A DNA stretch of 64,000 nucleotides, from positions 2,604,001 to 2,668,000 of the forward strand of contig NZ_JAPMLV010000001.1 of assembly GCF_026420145.1 (NCBI RefSeq), written 5' to 3'. This document shows, one piece after another, positions 29,599 through 36,142 of the stretch. The stretch is from Enterobacter pseudoroggenkampii (GTDB lineage: Bacteria; Pseudomonadota; Gammaproteobacteria; Enterobacterales; Enterobacteriaceae). Numbering within the stretch: the first letter of the stretch is position 1; every line of letters begins with the position of its first letter. Position numbers and translations under genes: made by a program. The notes beneath the pieces are model-generated. The model ran no database searches and had not been told where the DNA came from. It worked only from the letters and a program-made list of their open reading frames with translations.

Positions 29599-30432
29599 AT
29601 GACGACAGCAACCAGCCTGAACGAACTGCAGCAGCAAATCCGCGATCGCTACGATAGCCTGAGCAAGAGGCTGCAGCAGGTCTCCCGCTACGTGCTGGAT
29701 AACACCAACAGCGTGGCCTTTGATACGGTTGCCGTTATTGCCGAGCGCGCCGACGTGCCGCCCTCGACGCTGATCCGCTTTGCCAACGCCTTTGACTTCA
29801 CCGGCTTCAACGAAATGAAACAGCTGTTTCGCATGAACCTGGTAGAGGAGACCGCCAGCTACAGCGACCGCGCCCGGCTGTTCCGCGAGATGGAGAGCGA
29901 GGCCGTGCCGGAAACGCCGCTCGATATCCTGCAGGAGTTTGCCCGTTCAAACGCGCAGGCGCTGCAGCAGCTGGCCGCCCGCGCCGAGCCGGAGATGCTG
30001 GAGCGCGCGGTACAGCTGCTGGCCGACGCCGACACCATCTACATCGCCGGACTGCGCCGCTCCTTTAGCGTCGCCGCGTACCTCACCTATGCCCTGAGCC
30101 ACCTCGAGTGCCGCCCTATCCTGCTCGACGGTATGGGCGGGATGCTGCGCGAGCAGATCAGCCGCATTAAGGCGCGCGACATCGTGGTGTCGATCAGCTT
30201 CTCGCCGTACGCGGAAGAGACGGTGATGGTCAGCGAAACCGCCGCCAGCGTTGGCGCGCGGCAGATTGTGATTACGGACAGCCAAATCAGCCCCCTGGCG
30301 ACGTTCAGCGATCTCTGCTTTGTGGTGAAAGAGGCGCAGGTGGACGCGTTTCGATCTCAGTCGGCGACGCTGTGCCTGGTGCAGTCGCTGGTGGTGGCGC
30401 TGGCGTATCGGTTAGGTGGCGGGGAGAAATAG
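29599..30432 (+). CDS. iolR: RpiR-family regulator of inositol genes
   Basis: A 277-residue MurR/RpiR-family regulator. The N-terminal HTH_6 domain (about residues 1-80) contains RADVPPSTLIRFANAFDFTGFNEMKQLF. The C-terminal SIS domain (about 125-255) contains DTIYIAGLRRS and DIVVSISFSPYAEETV, the sugar-phosphate-binding part. The start at 29599 follows GGGGGAAAAG; upstream codons in frame look non-coding. It is divergent from iolA. IolR repressors of this family in Salmonella and Sinorhizobium respond to inositol intermediates, so it likely represses both iol units until a phosphorylated intermediate appears. Confidence 0.88.
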   Translation: MTTATSLNELQQQIRDRYDSLSKRLQQVSRYVLDNTNSVAFDTVAVIAERADVPPSTLIRFANAFDFTGFNEMKQLFRMNLVEETASYSDRARLFREMESEAVPETPLDILQEFARSNAQALQQLAARAEPEMLERAVQLLADADTIYIAGLRRSFSVAAYLTYALSHLECRPILLDGMGGMLREQISRIKARDIVVSISFSPYAEETVMVSETAASVGARQIVITDSQISPLATFSDLCFVVKEAQVDAFRSQSATLCLVQSLVVALAYRLGGGEK

Positions 30433-30452
30433 CCCCAATGCAGTTTAATGGG

Positions 30453-30478
30453 CCGGGTAAGGCATAGCCGATACCCGA
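30453..30478. repeat. REP-like hairpin after iolR
   Basis: A short GC-rich element with CGGGTAAGGC and its imperfect inverse GCCGATACCCG, typical of a single REP unit. It lies between iolR and the convergent DUF1641 gene. Confidence 0.5.
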
Positions 30479-30503
30479 CCACCTGAAGAGCATCAGCCAG
30501 ACA

Positions 30504-30884
30504 TTAACGGCTCCTTATCTCGGGGCAATCAGAATAACTGACGGAAGAGAGGGAATTCAGACGTTGCCCCGTAATCTGTAACACCCGCAGTAAAAGCATA
30601 ATGCCGCGGCGGGTATCAGGATCGTTAAGCATGGTGAACACCTGCCGAATCGAGATATCACCTTCCCGGTTAATTTGCTCTCCCCAGGCCATGCGTAGCG
30701 CGGTTCCCCCTTCCCAGCCGACTGTCACGACATCTTCAAAAACGCCAGCCAGTTTTTCGACCATCGCGCTATCGGCCATTTCCAGCAGGTCTGCGACGAC
30801 GGCGAGCAGATCAACCAGATTATTCAGGCGATTGCCCGCCATAAGCGGGGCAAGGCTTTTTAGTAACTGTTCCTGGTCACTCAT
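30504..30884 (-). CDS. DUF1641 domain protein
   Basis: A 126-residue protein with the small helical DUF1641 domain (roughly residues 15-115, LLKSLAPLMAGNRLNNLVDLLAVVADLLEM in part). It has no signal peptide or membrane span, so it is likely cytoplasmic. The ATG at 30884 overlaps the stop of the upstream flavoprotein gene (TGATG), giving tight coupling. DUF1641 genes are known to accompany SQR-like flavoproteins in bacteria and archaea, which suggests a complex, but the role of the domain is unknown. Confidence 0.75.
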   Translation of the reverse strand: MSDQEQLLKSLAPLMAGNRLNNLVDLLAVVADLLEMADSAMVEKLAGVFEDVVTVGWEGGTALRMAWGEQINREGDISIRQVFTMLNDPDTRRGIMLLLRVLQITGQRLNSLSSVSYSDCPEIRSR

Positions 30885-32080
30885 CAGAACATCCCCCTCA
30901 CGACGCCCCAATACAGTCCACGGTTAAAACCGTTTCGCAGCATGCCGCCGAGTTTAGTCGCCGGCGTGGGGGTCACGTCATTGCGATAGTCATATACCAA
31001 CGGCATGCCGGCCCAGAGCCCCATCTGCGCGACGGCCTGAACCCGTCCATCATAATGGTTACCGCTTCCGGGCGGTCTGCCGTACAGCTCCGCCACAATG
31101 TTGTCAGCAATGATGGGCGCCTGGTTGTGGCACGACCCTCCCGCTTTACTGATCGGGAGGTCAACGGTATCGCCGATCACATACACGCCTTCTAAGCCGT
31201 AGACGCCGAGCGTCTGGTGATCCGTCGGCAACCAGCCTTCACCGTTCTGAACCTCACTCAGTCCCGTATCACGCACCGCGTCGACCGCCCTGATGGGAGG
31301 CGTTGCCATCAGGATGTCGAAGTTCTGTGAATCGCCCTCGGCGGAATAGGCAATTTTGCTGTCAGGATCGACATGGCTTAGGGTAAAACCGCGCTGATGC
31401 TGTATTCCTTTGGCGGCAAAAATATCGCCCAGCGCCTCCCCCACCGGACGCTGCAGGAACAGACAGTTTCGCAGCAACTGCGCGACGGTCGGATAGGTAT
31501 AAACAATCTCAACCTGATTACGCACCCCACGCTGGCGCAGATAGTCGTCAACCATCAGCGTGGTTTCAATAGGGGCAATGCCGCACTGGTGGGGAACATT
31601 CGGCGTTTCAGGAAAAGAGACGGTAATAAATATTCGCCCCTTTTTGATGGTGGAGAGCTTATGCGCTAATTGTCTGGCCGCCGCATATTGATAAAAATGG
31701 TCGCCCGCTTCGGCAAGGCCGGGGATTTTTTGTGTAAAAGGTGTGCAGCCGGTAGCAATAATCAGCAGGTCCCAGTCGTAATATCGTTTACTGGCACCGT
31801 ACAGTCGACGCTGCTTAAAATCGAAAGATTCAATCCTGTCGGTAATAAATTGAATTTCAGGACTCAGTAACTGCCGTTCAGGCCGGGCCAGCTCATGATG
31901 ATGGAAGAGGTTAAAGGCGACGTACATAAAGGCGGGTTTGTAGTAATGCACCGGTGATTCGGAAATCAGTATCAGCTCTACCTGACCGGCAGCAATTTCA
32001 CGTCGTAATTTTCTGGCCAGCAGGTTGGCGACAATTGTTCCTCCCGTGCCGCCGCCGACAATCATTATGCGGTTTTTCAT
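30884..32080 (-). CDS. SQR-like FAD/NAD(P)-dependent oxidoreductase
   Basis: A 398-residue flavoprotein of the two-dinucleotide-binding-domain family, most like sulfide:quinone oxidoreductase and related enzymes. The FAD-binding GGGTGG loop is at residues 9-14, LLIIATG at 105-111, and the second FAD contact GVYVIGDTVDLPISKAGGSC at 298-317. Cysteines at 112, 166 (PHQCGIAP) and 317 are candidates for redox work; Cys166 lies where SQR enzymes keep a catalytic cysteine, but the full SQR triad cannot be confirmed. The C-terminus is amphipathic, suiting a peripheral membrane enzyme. The ribosome site AAAGGA precedes the ATG. The DUF1641 gene overlaps its stop. Confidence 0.78.
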   Translation of the reverse strand: MKNRIMIVGGGTGGTIVANLLARKLRREIAAGQVELILISESPVHYYKPAFMYVAFNLFHHHELARPERQLLSPEIQFITDRIESFDFKQRRLYGASKRYYDWDLLIIATGCTPFTQKIPGLAEAGDHFYQYAAARQLAHKLSTIKKGRIFITVSFPETPNVPHQCGIAPIETTLMVDDYLRQRGVRNQVEIVYTYPTVAQLLRNCLFLQRPVGEALGDIFAAKGIQHQRGFTLSHVDPDSKIAYSAEGDSQNFDILMATPPIRAVDAVRDTGLSEVQNGEGWLPTDHQTLGVYGLEGVYVIGDTVDLPISKAGGSCHNQAPIIADNIVAELYGRPPGSGNHYDGRVQAVAQMGLWAGMPLVYDYRNDVTPTPATKLGGMLRNGFNRGLYWGVVRGMF

Positions 32081-32100
32081 TCCTTTATTCGCTCATGGTA

Positions 32101-32116
32101 GTGAATGGGAATTCAC
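32101..32116. promoter_or_regulatory. Inverted repeat upstream of the SQR-like gene
   Basis: GTGAAT-GGGA-ATTCAC is a perfect 6-bp inverted repeat 20 bp before the ATG at 32080. It could be an operator or a leader hairpin. No regulator gene lies next to it, so the assignment is tentative. Confidence 0.35.
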
Positions 32117-32284
32117 GTAACCAGACCGCTTCACTGTTACGCTCAGCTAAAGGGTAGTAACAGAGCAATATTCCGCAACATAGCCTTTCACGAGAAATTT
32201 ATTTTTGATAACCACATCATTATTTATAAAATATACTGCAAAATATAATTTATATCCCTATAACGCAGTCTCTTTTCATTACCA

Positions 32285-32647
32285 TTATTCGCCAAAGAGC
32301 AGCTTTGTGTACTTTTTAGATACCGCACCGGAGCGCTGTCCGTTCGCGCCATAATAGCGATCTTCACGGCACAGTCGCTCCTTCACATCGCAGAAAACAC
32401 CGTTTGCAAAGGTGAATTCAGTCAGATCGACATTGCTCGACGTGAACACCTCGTTTGCAGCAGCCTTCTTACCGAGATACGTCTCTGTCAAATCGCGGGA
32501 TAATCCCTTGTCATTGGCGCATACATATCGGTCGCAGAGCACGCCCGATACTGGCGACTTGAGCCTGGCGGGGGTCCTGGCCTGGGCGGACATGGCGGAC
32601 ACGGCCAGCAGCGCGGCCACAGAGCATGCGAGTATTGACTTGTTCAA
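32285..32647 (-). CDS. Exported Fels-1 prophage-protein-like / YcgJ-family protein
   Basis: A 120-residue protein with a signal peptide (MNKSILACSVAALLAVSAMSAQA, cleavage near residue 23), so probably periplasmic. The mature part has four cysteines in the pattern VLCDRYVCAND and VFCDVKERLCRED, likely two disulfides, and matches my memory of the Fels1 (YcgJ) family. No function is established for that family. It is flanked by AT-rich non-coding DNA on both sides. Confidence 0.7.
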   Translation of the reverse strand: MNKSILACSVAALLAVSAMSAQARTPARLKSPVSGVLCDRYVCANDKGLSRDLTETYLGKKAAANEVFTSSNVDLTEFTFANGVFCDVKERLCREDRYYGANGQRSGAVSKKYTKLLFGE

Positions 32648-32895
32648 GATGATAATCTCCGTTGGTTAATGAGTGCCGGCTTTACGCCGGGCGCGGTGGA
32701 ACCATGATGAGGGTGAACAACCCTGGAGGGTTTCAAGCTTCAGCAGGGAACGCCCCGTATGGCTTTTTGTCGACCGAAACGTCGTCGAAAGTTCAGTTCG
32801 GAGGCAATTGTAAGGGCCCTATCAAGGTGAGTCATGCGATTTTAAAGAGCTGAACTAATATGCTGTATACGGAGTGGGTTTGTGGGGCGGGTTAG

Positions 32896-32920
32896 GTCCG
32901 CTCTGAGCGAGAAGCGGAAC
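32896..32920. repeat. TCCGCT...AGCGGA palindromic repeat, copy 1
   Basis: GTCCGCTCTGAGCGAGAAGC then GGAAC. An imperfect palindrome sharing CTCTGAGCGA with the copy at 34836-34860 in the same orientation. Together they bracket the two HEPN-like genes. Confidence 0.6.
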
Positions 32921-33022
32921 ATGAATGCCGTGACAGAGATTATCGATAAGAATCTATCAGCCAGGCTCGTGAAACTAGGAGTAAAGACTCATTGCGGCTG
33001 CTACGATTGCTTAAAAAATTAG
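32921..33022 (+). CDS. Possible 33-residue cysteine-rich ORF or gene remnant
   Basis: An ATG-started frame of 33 codons that begins right after repeat copy 1. Its C-terminal half, LVKLGVKTHCGCYDCLKN, has three cysteines and a histidine in seven residues (HCGCYDC), like part of a zinc-binding knuckle. There is no good ribosome site, and chance is a fair alternative. It may be the remnant of a larger gene cut by rearrangement. Confidence 0.2.
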   Translation: MNAVTEIIDKNLSARLVKLGVKTHCGCYDCLKN

Positions 33023-33137
33023 ATGGACAAAATCAGGAAATACAGAGATTCTCCTATATATAACCATCAGCTCAAAATGAAAAGTAGTTGCCCGAAATAC
33101 GTTTTTACGTAAAGGTGAAATTTTATAGGAAAAAATT

Positions 33138-33869
33138 ATGGATTGGAATCGTGTAAATGTTTGGACTCGCACCTTGTATACATTAGTGCACTCATTGCAT
33201 ATGGCAAAAGAAGTTGATTTTGGTGACAAATCATCACTTAATGAACGCATCAGAGATGCGAATAGTTGGATCTCACCAATTTGTTCATATTCCACTACCC
33301 TTTTACCACCACATACAAATAAAAAAAGGATTGAGTTTAGGCGAGACCCAAATGTGCATTTTGACGAGATCTCTAGTCAGGTAATTAAGATGCTTATTCA
33401 AGATTTGACAGTGATTTTCGATGAGATGATGGCAGATGCTATGGTTAAGTTAAAATTCAATCCCGATGTCTTCCCTCAATCAAAAGTTGAGAAGCTTTCA
33501 ACGCTACTCCATGCTGACTACGAGTGGTCAAAAAAAGGTTGCCTGGAACTAATCGCCGTTAGAAATTCATTATGCCATGCTAACGGGCGTTGGAATACTA
33601 AGTCTCTTAATTTAATATCCGGGTTTATTAATCCAATGCCCGCATCTGGTGATGAAATTATTGTAGGCTTTGAAATGATTTTTAATTACAGAAAAGCAAT
33701 CCGTACATTTTTGAATGAAACTTGCCCACCAGAGGCGACACCAAAATTAAGAAAAAAGAAGAAGAGATCTTCGCCATCTAAAAAACAGTTAAGAAGAATT
33801 TTGAAGCAGGAAAGAAAAGAACGCGGTAGGCAAGCAATGAAAGAATTGTTAAACGAAACCAAGAATTGA
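33138..33869 (+). CDS. Uncharacterised protein with HEPN-type R-N-x3-H motif and basic tail
   Basis: 243 residues, not recognised as a named family. It is mostly helical in appearance. Residues 142-147 read RNSLCH (Arg-x4-His), the catalytic signature of HEPN-fold ribonucleases, preceded by a helix-like KGCLELIAV and followed by ANGRWN, a common pattern in HEPN toxins and abortive-infection proteins. Residues about 204-235 are very basic (KKKKR, RRILKQERKERGRQ), suggesting RNA or ribosome contact. There is no signal peptide. AGGA precedes the ATG by eight bases. Codon use is AT-rich with many AGA/ATA codons, unlike the neighbours, a sign of horizontal gain. Confidence 0.7.
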   Translation: MDWNRVNVWTRTLYTLVHSLHMAKEVDFGDKSSLNERIRDANSWISPICSYSTTLLPPHTNKKRIEFRRDPNVHFDEISSQVIKMLIQDLTVIFDEMMADAMVKLKFNPDVFPQSKVEKLSTLLHADYEWSKKGCLELIAVRNSLCHANGRWNTKSLNLISGFINPMPASGDEIIVGFEMIFNYRKAIRTFLNETCPPEATPKLRKKKKRSSPSKKQLRRILKQERKERGRQAMKELLNETKN

Positions 33870-33906
33870 TTACCATGGAGTTAGATAAATATCCAGATAG
33901 CTAAAA

Positions 33907-34062
33907 ATGAAAGTAACGAACCAAGTATTAACACTAGACCGTCCAAAGAACATCGACCGATATGAGCGAGAAGAGAAAGTTCTTGTGTCCATTCTTAGAA
34001 CAAACCGCGATTCAATTTATGGTATAATATTCCTTCAAATACAAGAGATAATATTTTTATGA
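33907..34062 (+). CDS. Possible 51-residue ORF coupled to the next gene
   Basis: An ATG frame of 51 codons in the gap between the two HEPN-like genes. Its TGA overlaps the ATG of the next gene in the four bases ATGA, the usual form of translational coupling. The product is basic and acidic in its first half (RPKNIDRYEREEK) and hydrophobic at its end (YGIIFLQIQEIIFL). No strong ribosome site precedes it. It could be a small antitoxin or a leader peptide, or chance in AT-rich DNA; I cannot decide from sequence. Confidence 0.35.
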   Translation: MKVTNQVLTLDRPKNIDRYEREEKVLVSILRTNRDSIYGIIFLQIQEIIFL

Positions 34063-34679
34063 AAATGAAGTCAAATAACAATCTAACTGGATATGTAGCG
34101 ATTAATAATGATCTCGGTTTCTTTCTTGACGTAGAAAAATTCGCACCTTTACTAAGTATAAATGACGAAGCATCAGTTTTGCTAAGACTTAGCCTCTTGA
34201 TTGAGAATTTCTTAGAAGTATTCATCAACAATGTTAGGAAACCTGGTACTGAGCAGTTCGTTAAACCATCACGATATTTTACTCCAAAACTGGAGATCTG
34301 TGTTGCTTTAGGCTTACCTCTCTCTATTGCAAATTCTTTAGTTAAGCTGAATTCTATCCGCAATAAATTTGCTCATAAAATAGACTATTCAATGACAAGT
34401 GAAGACTACCTCGATATAGAGAGGTCTGTTAATATCATTGATATTAACGAAGTGAATCCACTAGAGGCTTTTAATATGGAAAGTTTGCAATATATGTTCT
34501 CTGCTGGAGTTGATTCTTTAATGTTTATCAAAAATGCTGAATTCTCTATGCCCGAAAAAGTGAGGCGCTTACATCGGCTAGTAGGCGCTATTTACATTTT
34601 ATCTAATAAATGTGCTTTTTTCACTTTAAATGAGCTTAAGCGCCAAGATCGACTTTCTATGAATAAAGTTCAGGGCTGA
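34059..34679 (+). CDS. Uncharacterised MltR/HEPN-like protein with R-N-x3-H motif
   Basis: 206 residues. Residues 72-106 have the pattern RYFTPKLEICVALGLP...LNSIRNKFAH, which resembles the core of MltR-type proteins and other HEPN-like folds; RNKFAH gives Arg101-x4-His106, the same spacing as in the gene before it. No signal peptide or membrane span is seen. The start shares ATGA with the end of the 51-codon ORF; an in-frame ATG six bases later is an alternative. Composition is AT-rich like the preceding gene. The protein might be a nuclease toxin, a partner of the 243-residue protein, or an MltR-like regulator. Confidence 0.68.
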   Translation: MKMKSNNNLTGYVAINNDLGFFLDVEKFAPLLSINDEASVLLRLSLLIENFLEVFINNVRKPGTEQFVKPSRYFTPKLEICVALGLPLSIANSLVKLNSIRNKFAHKIDYSMTSEDYLDIERSVNIIDINEVNPLEAFNMESLQYMFSAGVDSLMFIKNAEFSMPEKVRRLHRLVGAIYILSNKCAFFTLNELKRQDRLSMNKVQG

Positions 34680-34790
34680 CAACAAAACTGAATAGCTATT
34701 CCTATTTCAAATATCTCACTCATCTGAGAATCCTTATTCATTTTTATGACTGCCAAAATACAGCTTGGCGATTTACTTTTCAATATCGGA

Positions 34791-34818
34791 ATGTCCGCTT
34801 CTGGCACGGAGCGGACAT
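34791..34818. repeat. ATGTCCGC...GCGGACAT palindromic repeat, copy 2
   Basis: ATGTCCGCT at 34791-34799 pairs with AGCGGACAT at 34810-34818. The best palindrome of the four copies in this region; it could form a hairpin in the 3' end of the HEPN-like transcript. Confidence 0.6.
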
Positions 34819-34835
34819 ACCCATTGAGTTGAAGG

Positions 34836-34860
34836 CCCACTCTGAGCGAAGAGCGGACAC
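34836..34860. repeat. TCCGCT-type repeat, copy 3
   Basis: CCCACTCTGAGCGAAGAGCG followed by GACAC. It keeps CTCTGAGCGA and AGCGGAC of the family, with the left arm degraded. It ends 23 bp before the LysE stop. Confidence 0.55.
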
Positions 34861-34883
34861 TGGGTTTACCCTTTCGGTAAAAC

Positions 34884-35537
34884 TTAACTGGAAGATTTCG
34901 ATACGACTCCGGACCCGCTAAACAACATGCGGATACCGAGGCCTATCATGACAACACCTGTAAATCGTTCCTGCCATTTGATAAAGCCAGGGTGTTTACT
35001 TAGCCAGTTTCCAAATGTCCCTGATGCCATCGCGACTGACCCCAGGGAAATAATTCCTGCCAGCTTCTGGATACTACCCAGAACAAGCAACTGCAGCCAG
35101 ACAGGACCCGCGGCAGGATCGACAAACTGAGGAAGAAAAGCAAACATGAACAGCAGGGATTTTGGGTTAGTCAGGCTGTTCAGGGCGCCTTCCTTAACGG
35201 CACTCCAGTCAGAAATTTTGGCCGTTTTTCGCAGCCGCGTATCTGTGCCTGAAGTCGCAATCATTTTTATGCCCAGCCACATCAGATAAGCCGCACCAGC
35301 CCACCTTAACAGATCTAGTGCAACCGGCCAGGCATGAACAACGGCTACCAGCCCCAGGACAAGAAAAGAAACTTGCACAAAACCAGCTACAAATACATTA
35401 CCCAGTACCGTAAACAGTGCAATACGTCTTCCCTGACCGACGCCTCTGGCGATAGTTAGCATCATGTCTGGCCCCGGAGAAATCTCCAGAAGCGTTAGCG
35501 CGAGAAGAAAAGTGATAAACGTTTCGATGGAAGGCAT
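34884..35537 (-). CDS. LysE/RhtB-family amino-acid exporter
   Basis: A 217-residue inner-membrane protein with about six hydrophobic spans. The start MPSIETFITFLLALTLLEISPGPDMM carries the SPGPD signature of the LysE/RhtB family in its first helix, and NPKSLLFM (about residues 123-130) is the second conserved segment. Members export amino acids or related metabolites. The substrate is unknown. It is convergent with the HEPN-like pair and flanked by TCCGCT-type repeats. Composition is closer to the chromosome than that of the HEPN-like genes. Confidence 0.85.
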   Translation of the reverse strand: MPSIETFITFLLALTLLEISPGPDMMLTIARGVGQGRRIALFTVLGNVFVAGFVQVSFLVLGLVAVVHAWPVALDLLRWAGAAYLMWLGIKMIATSGTDTRLRKTAKISDWSAVKEGALNSLTNPKSLLFMFAFLPQFVDPAAGPVWLQLLVLGSIQKLAGIISLGSVAMASGTFGNWLSKHPGFIKWQERFTGVVMIGLGIRMLFSGSGVVSKSSS

Positions 35538-35657
35538 CTTGGTTGAGTCCGGATAAATATTTCTGCTACGTTACCTCAGTCCGATTCGAGCCGAAAGTGG
35601 AATATACTGCAGCGTCTGCTGCAGGCACAGAGCAGACAGAGCAGATACAGAAGCATG

Positions 35658-35683
35658 ATGTCCGCTGTGAGCGAGGTGCGAAC
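35658..35683. repeat. TCCGCT-type repeat, copy 4
   Basis: GATGTCCGCTGTGAGCGAGG then TGCGAA, a degraded member of the same repeat family, lying in the LysE upstream region. Confidence 0.5.
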
Positions 35684-35777
35684 GCTGACCTTTCATATTT
35701 GTACGATTTACACTCTGGCCTGATCTGACGTATGCATCATAGATACAGGAACTCACTAGCATGATCGGAGATTGCAT

Positions 35778-35996
35778 ATGCTGATATATAACGTTTTTGG
35801 ACGGCATATTGGCGTTCAACGTAAGCATGATCGGTGGCTGGTATTTCGTGCTGACCTGACGGAGAGAAAGTTTTCTCGACTCTATGACATCGCTATTCCA
35901 GACGATATGACTGAAGGCGAGATTGCCGGCTGGCTGGGTGACATTTTCCATGAAGCCGCAACCGATCGTCATCCAAATGTGGAACGCATCGAATAA
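35778..35996 (+). CDS. Small conserved-looking hypothetical protein (72 aa)
   Basis: 72 residues starting MLIYNVFGRHIGVQRK; GGAG seven bases upstream supports this ATG. The protein is soluble, with a beta-rich first half (GVQRKHDRWLVFRADLTERK) and an acidic helical second half (MTEGEIAGWLGDIFHEAATD). No family is recognised with certainty. The good ribosome site and even codon usage suggest a real gene. It is the last accessory gene before guaA, which converges on it. Confidence 0.6.
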   Translation: MLIYNVFGRHIGVQRKHDRWLVFRADLTERKFSRLYDIAIPDDMTEGEIAGWLGDIFHEAATDRHPNVERIE

Positions 35997-36068
35997 GGAT
36001 TTAATGGATAGTATTACGTTGCGCCCGCTCCTGGCACTCACCTGAGATGGTGTTGCCAGCCATGGCCC

Positions 36069-36095
36069 AAAAAAAAGCCCGCAATCCGCGGGCTT
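36069..36095 (-). terminator. Terminator of guaBA
   Basis: AAGCCCGC (36075-36082) pairs with GCGGGCTT (36088-36095) with a 5-nt loop. On the minus strand it is followed by a run of T (A at 36069-36076). It lies 48 bp past the guaA stop. Confidence 0.85.
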
Positions 36096-36142
36096 AGAGA
36101 TAATTTAGAACCTGTTAGTACCAGACGTATCCGGTTGGGAAA

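Larger units (their letters stand above)
32648..33137. other. Long intergenic region before the HEPN-like islet (490 bp)
   Basis: The first 50 bp are the promoter side of the YcgJ-like gene. The rest has no long credible gene. It contains a TCCGCT-type repeat (32896-32920), a 33-codon cysteine-rich ORF (32921-33022), and then an AT-rich stretch with an ACGTTTTTACGT hairpin (33101-33112) which may be the promoter of the 243-residue gene. Base composition falls sharply after about 32930. Confidence 0.55.

Noticed and set aside
32662..32853. A 63-codon plus-strand frame in the gap before the islet
   Set aside because: No ribosome site, no motif, low-quality start and no clear neighbour link; treated as non-coding.
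33000..34900. CRISPR array or prophage in the AT-rich islet
   Set aside because: No regularly spaced identical repeats, no integrase, structural or lysis genes; the repeats seen are four irregular palindromes.
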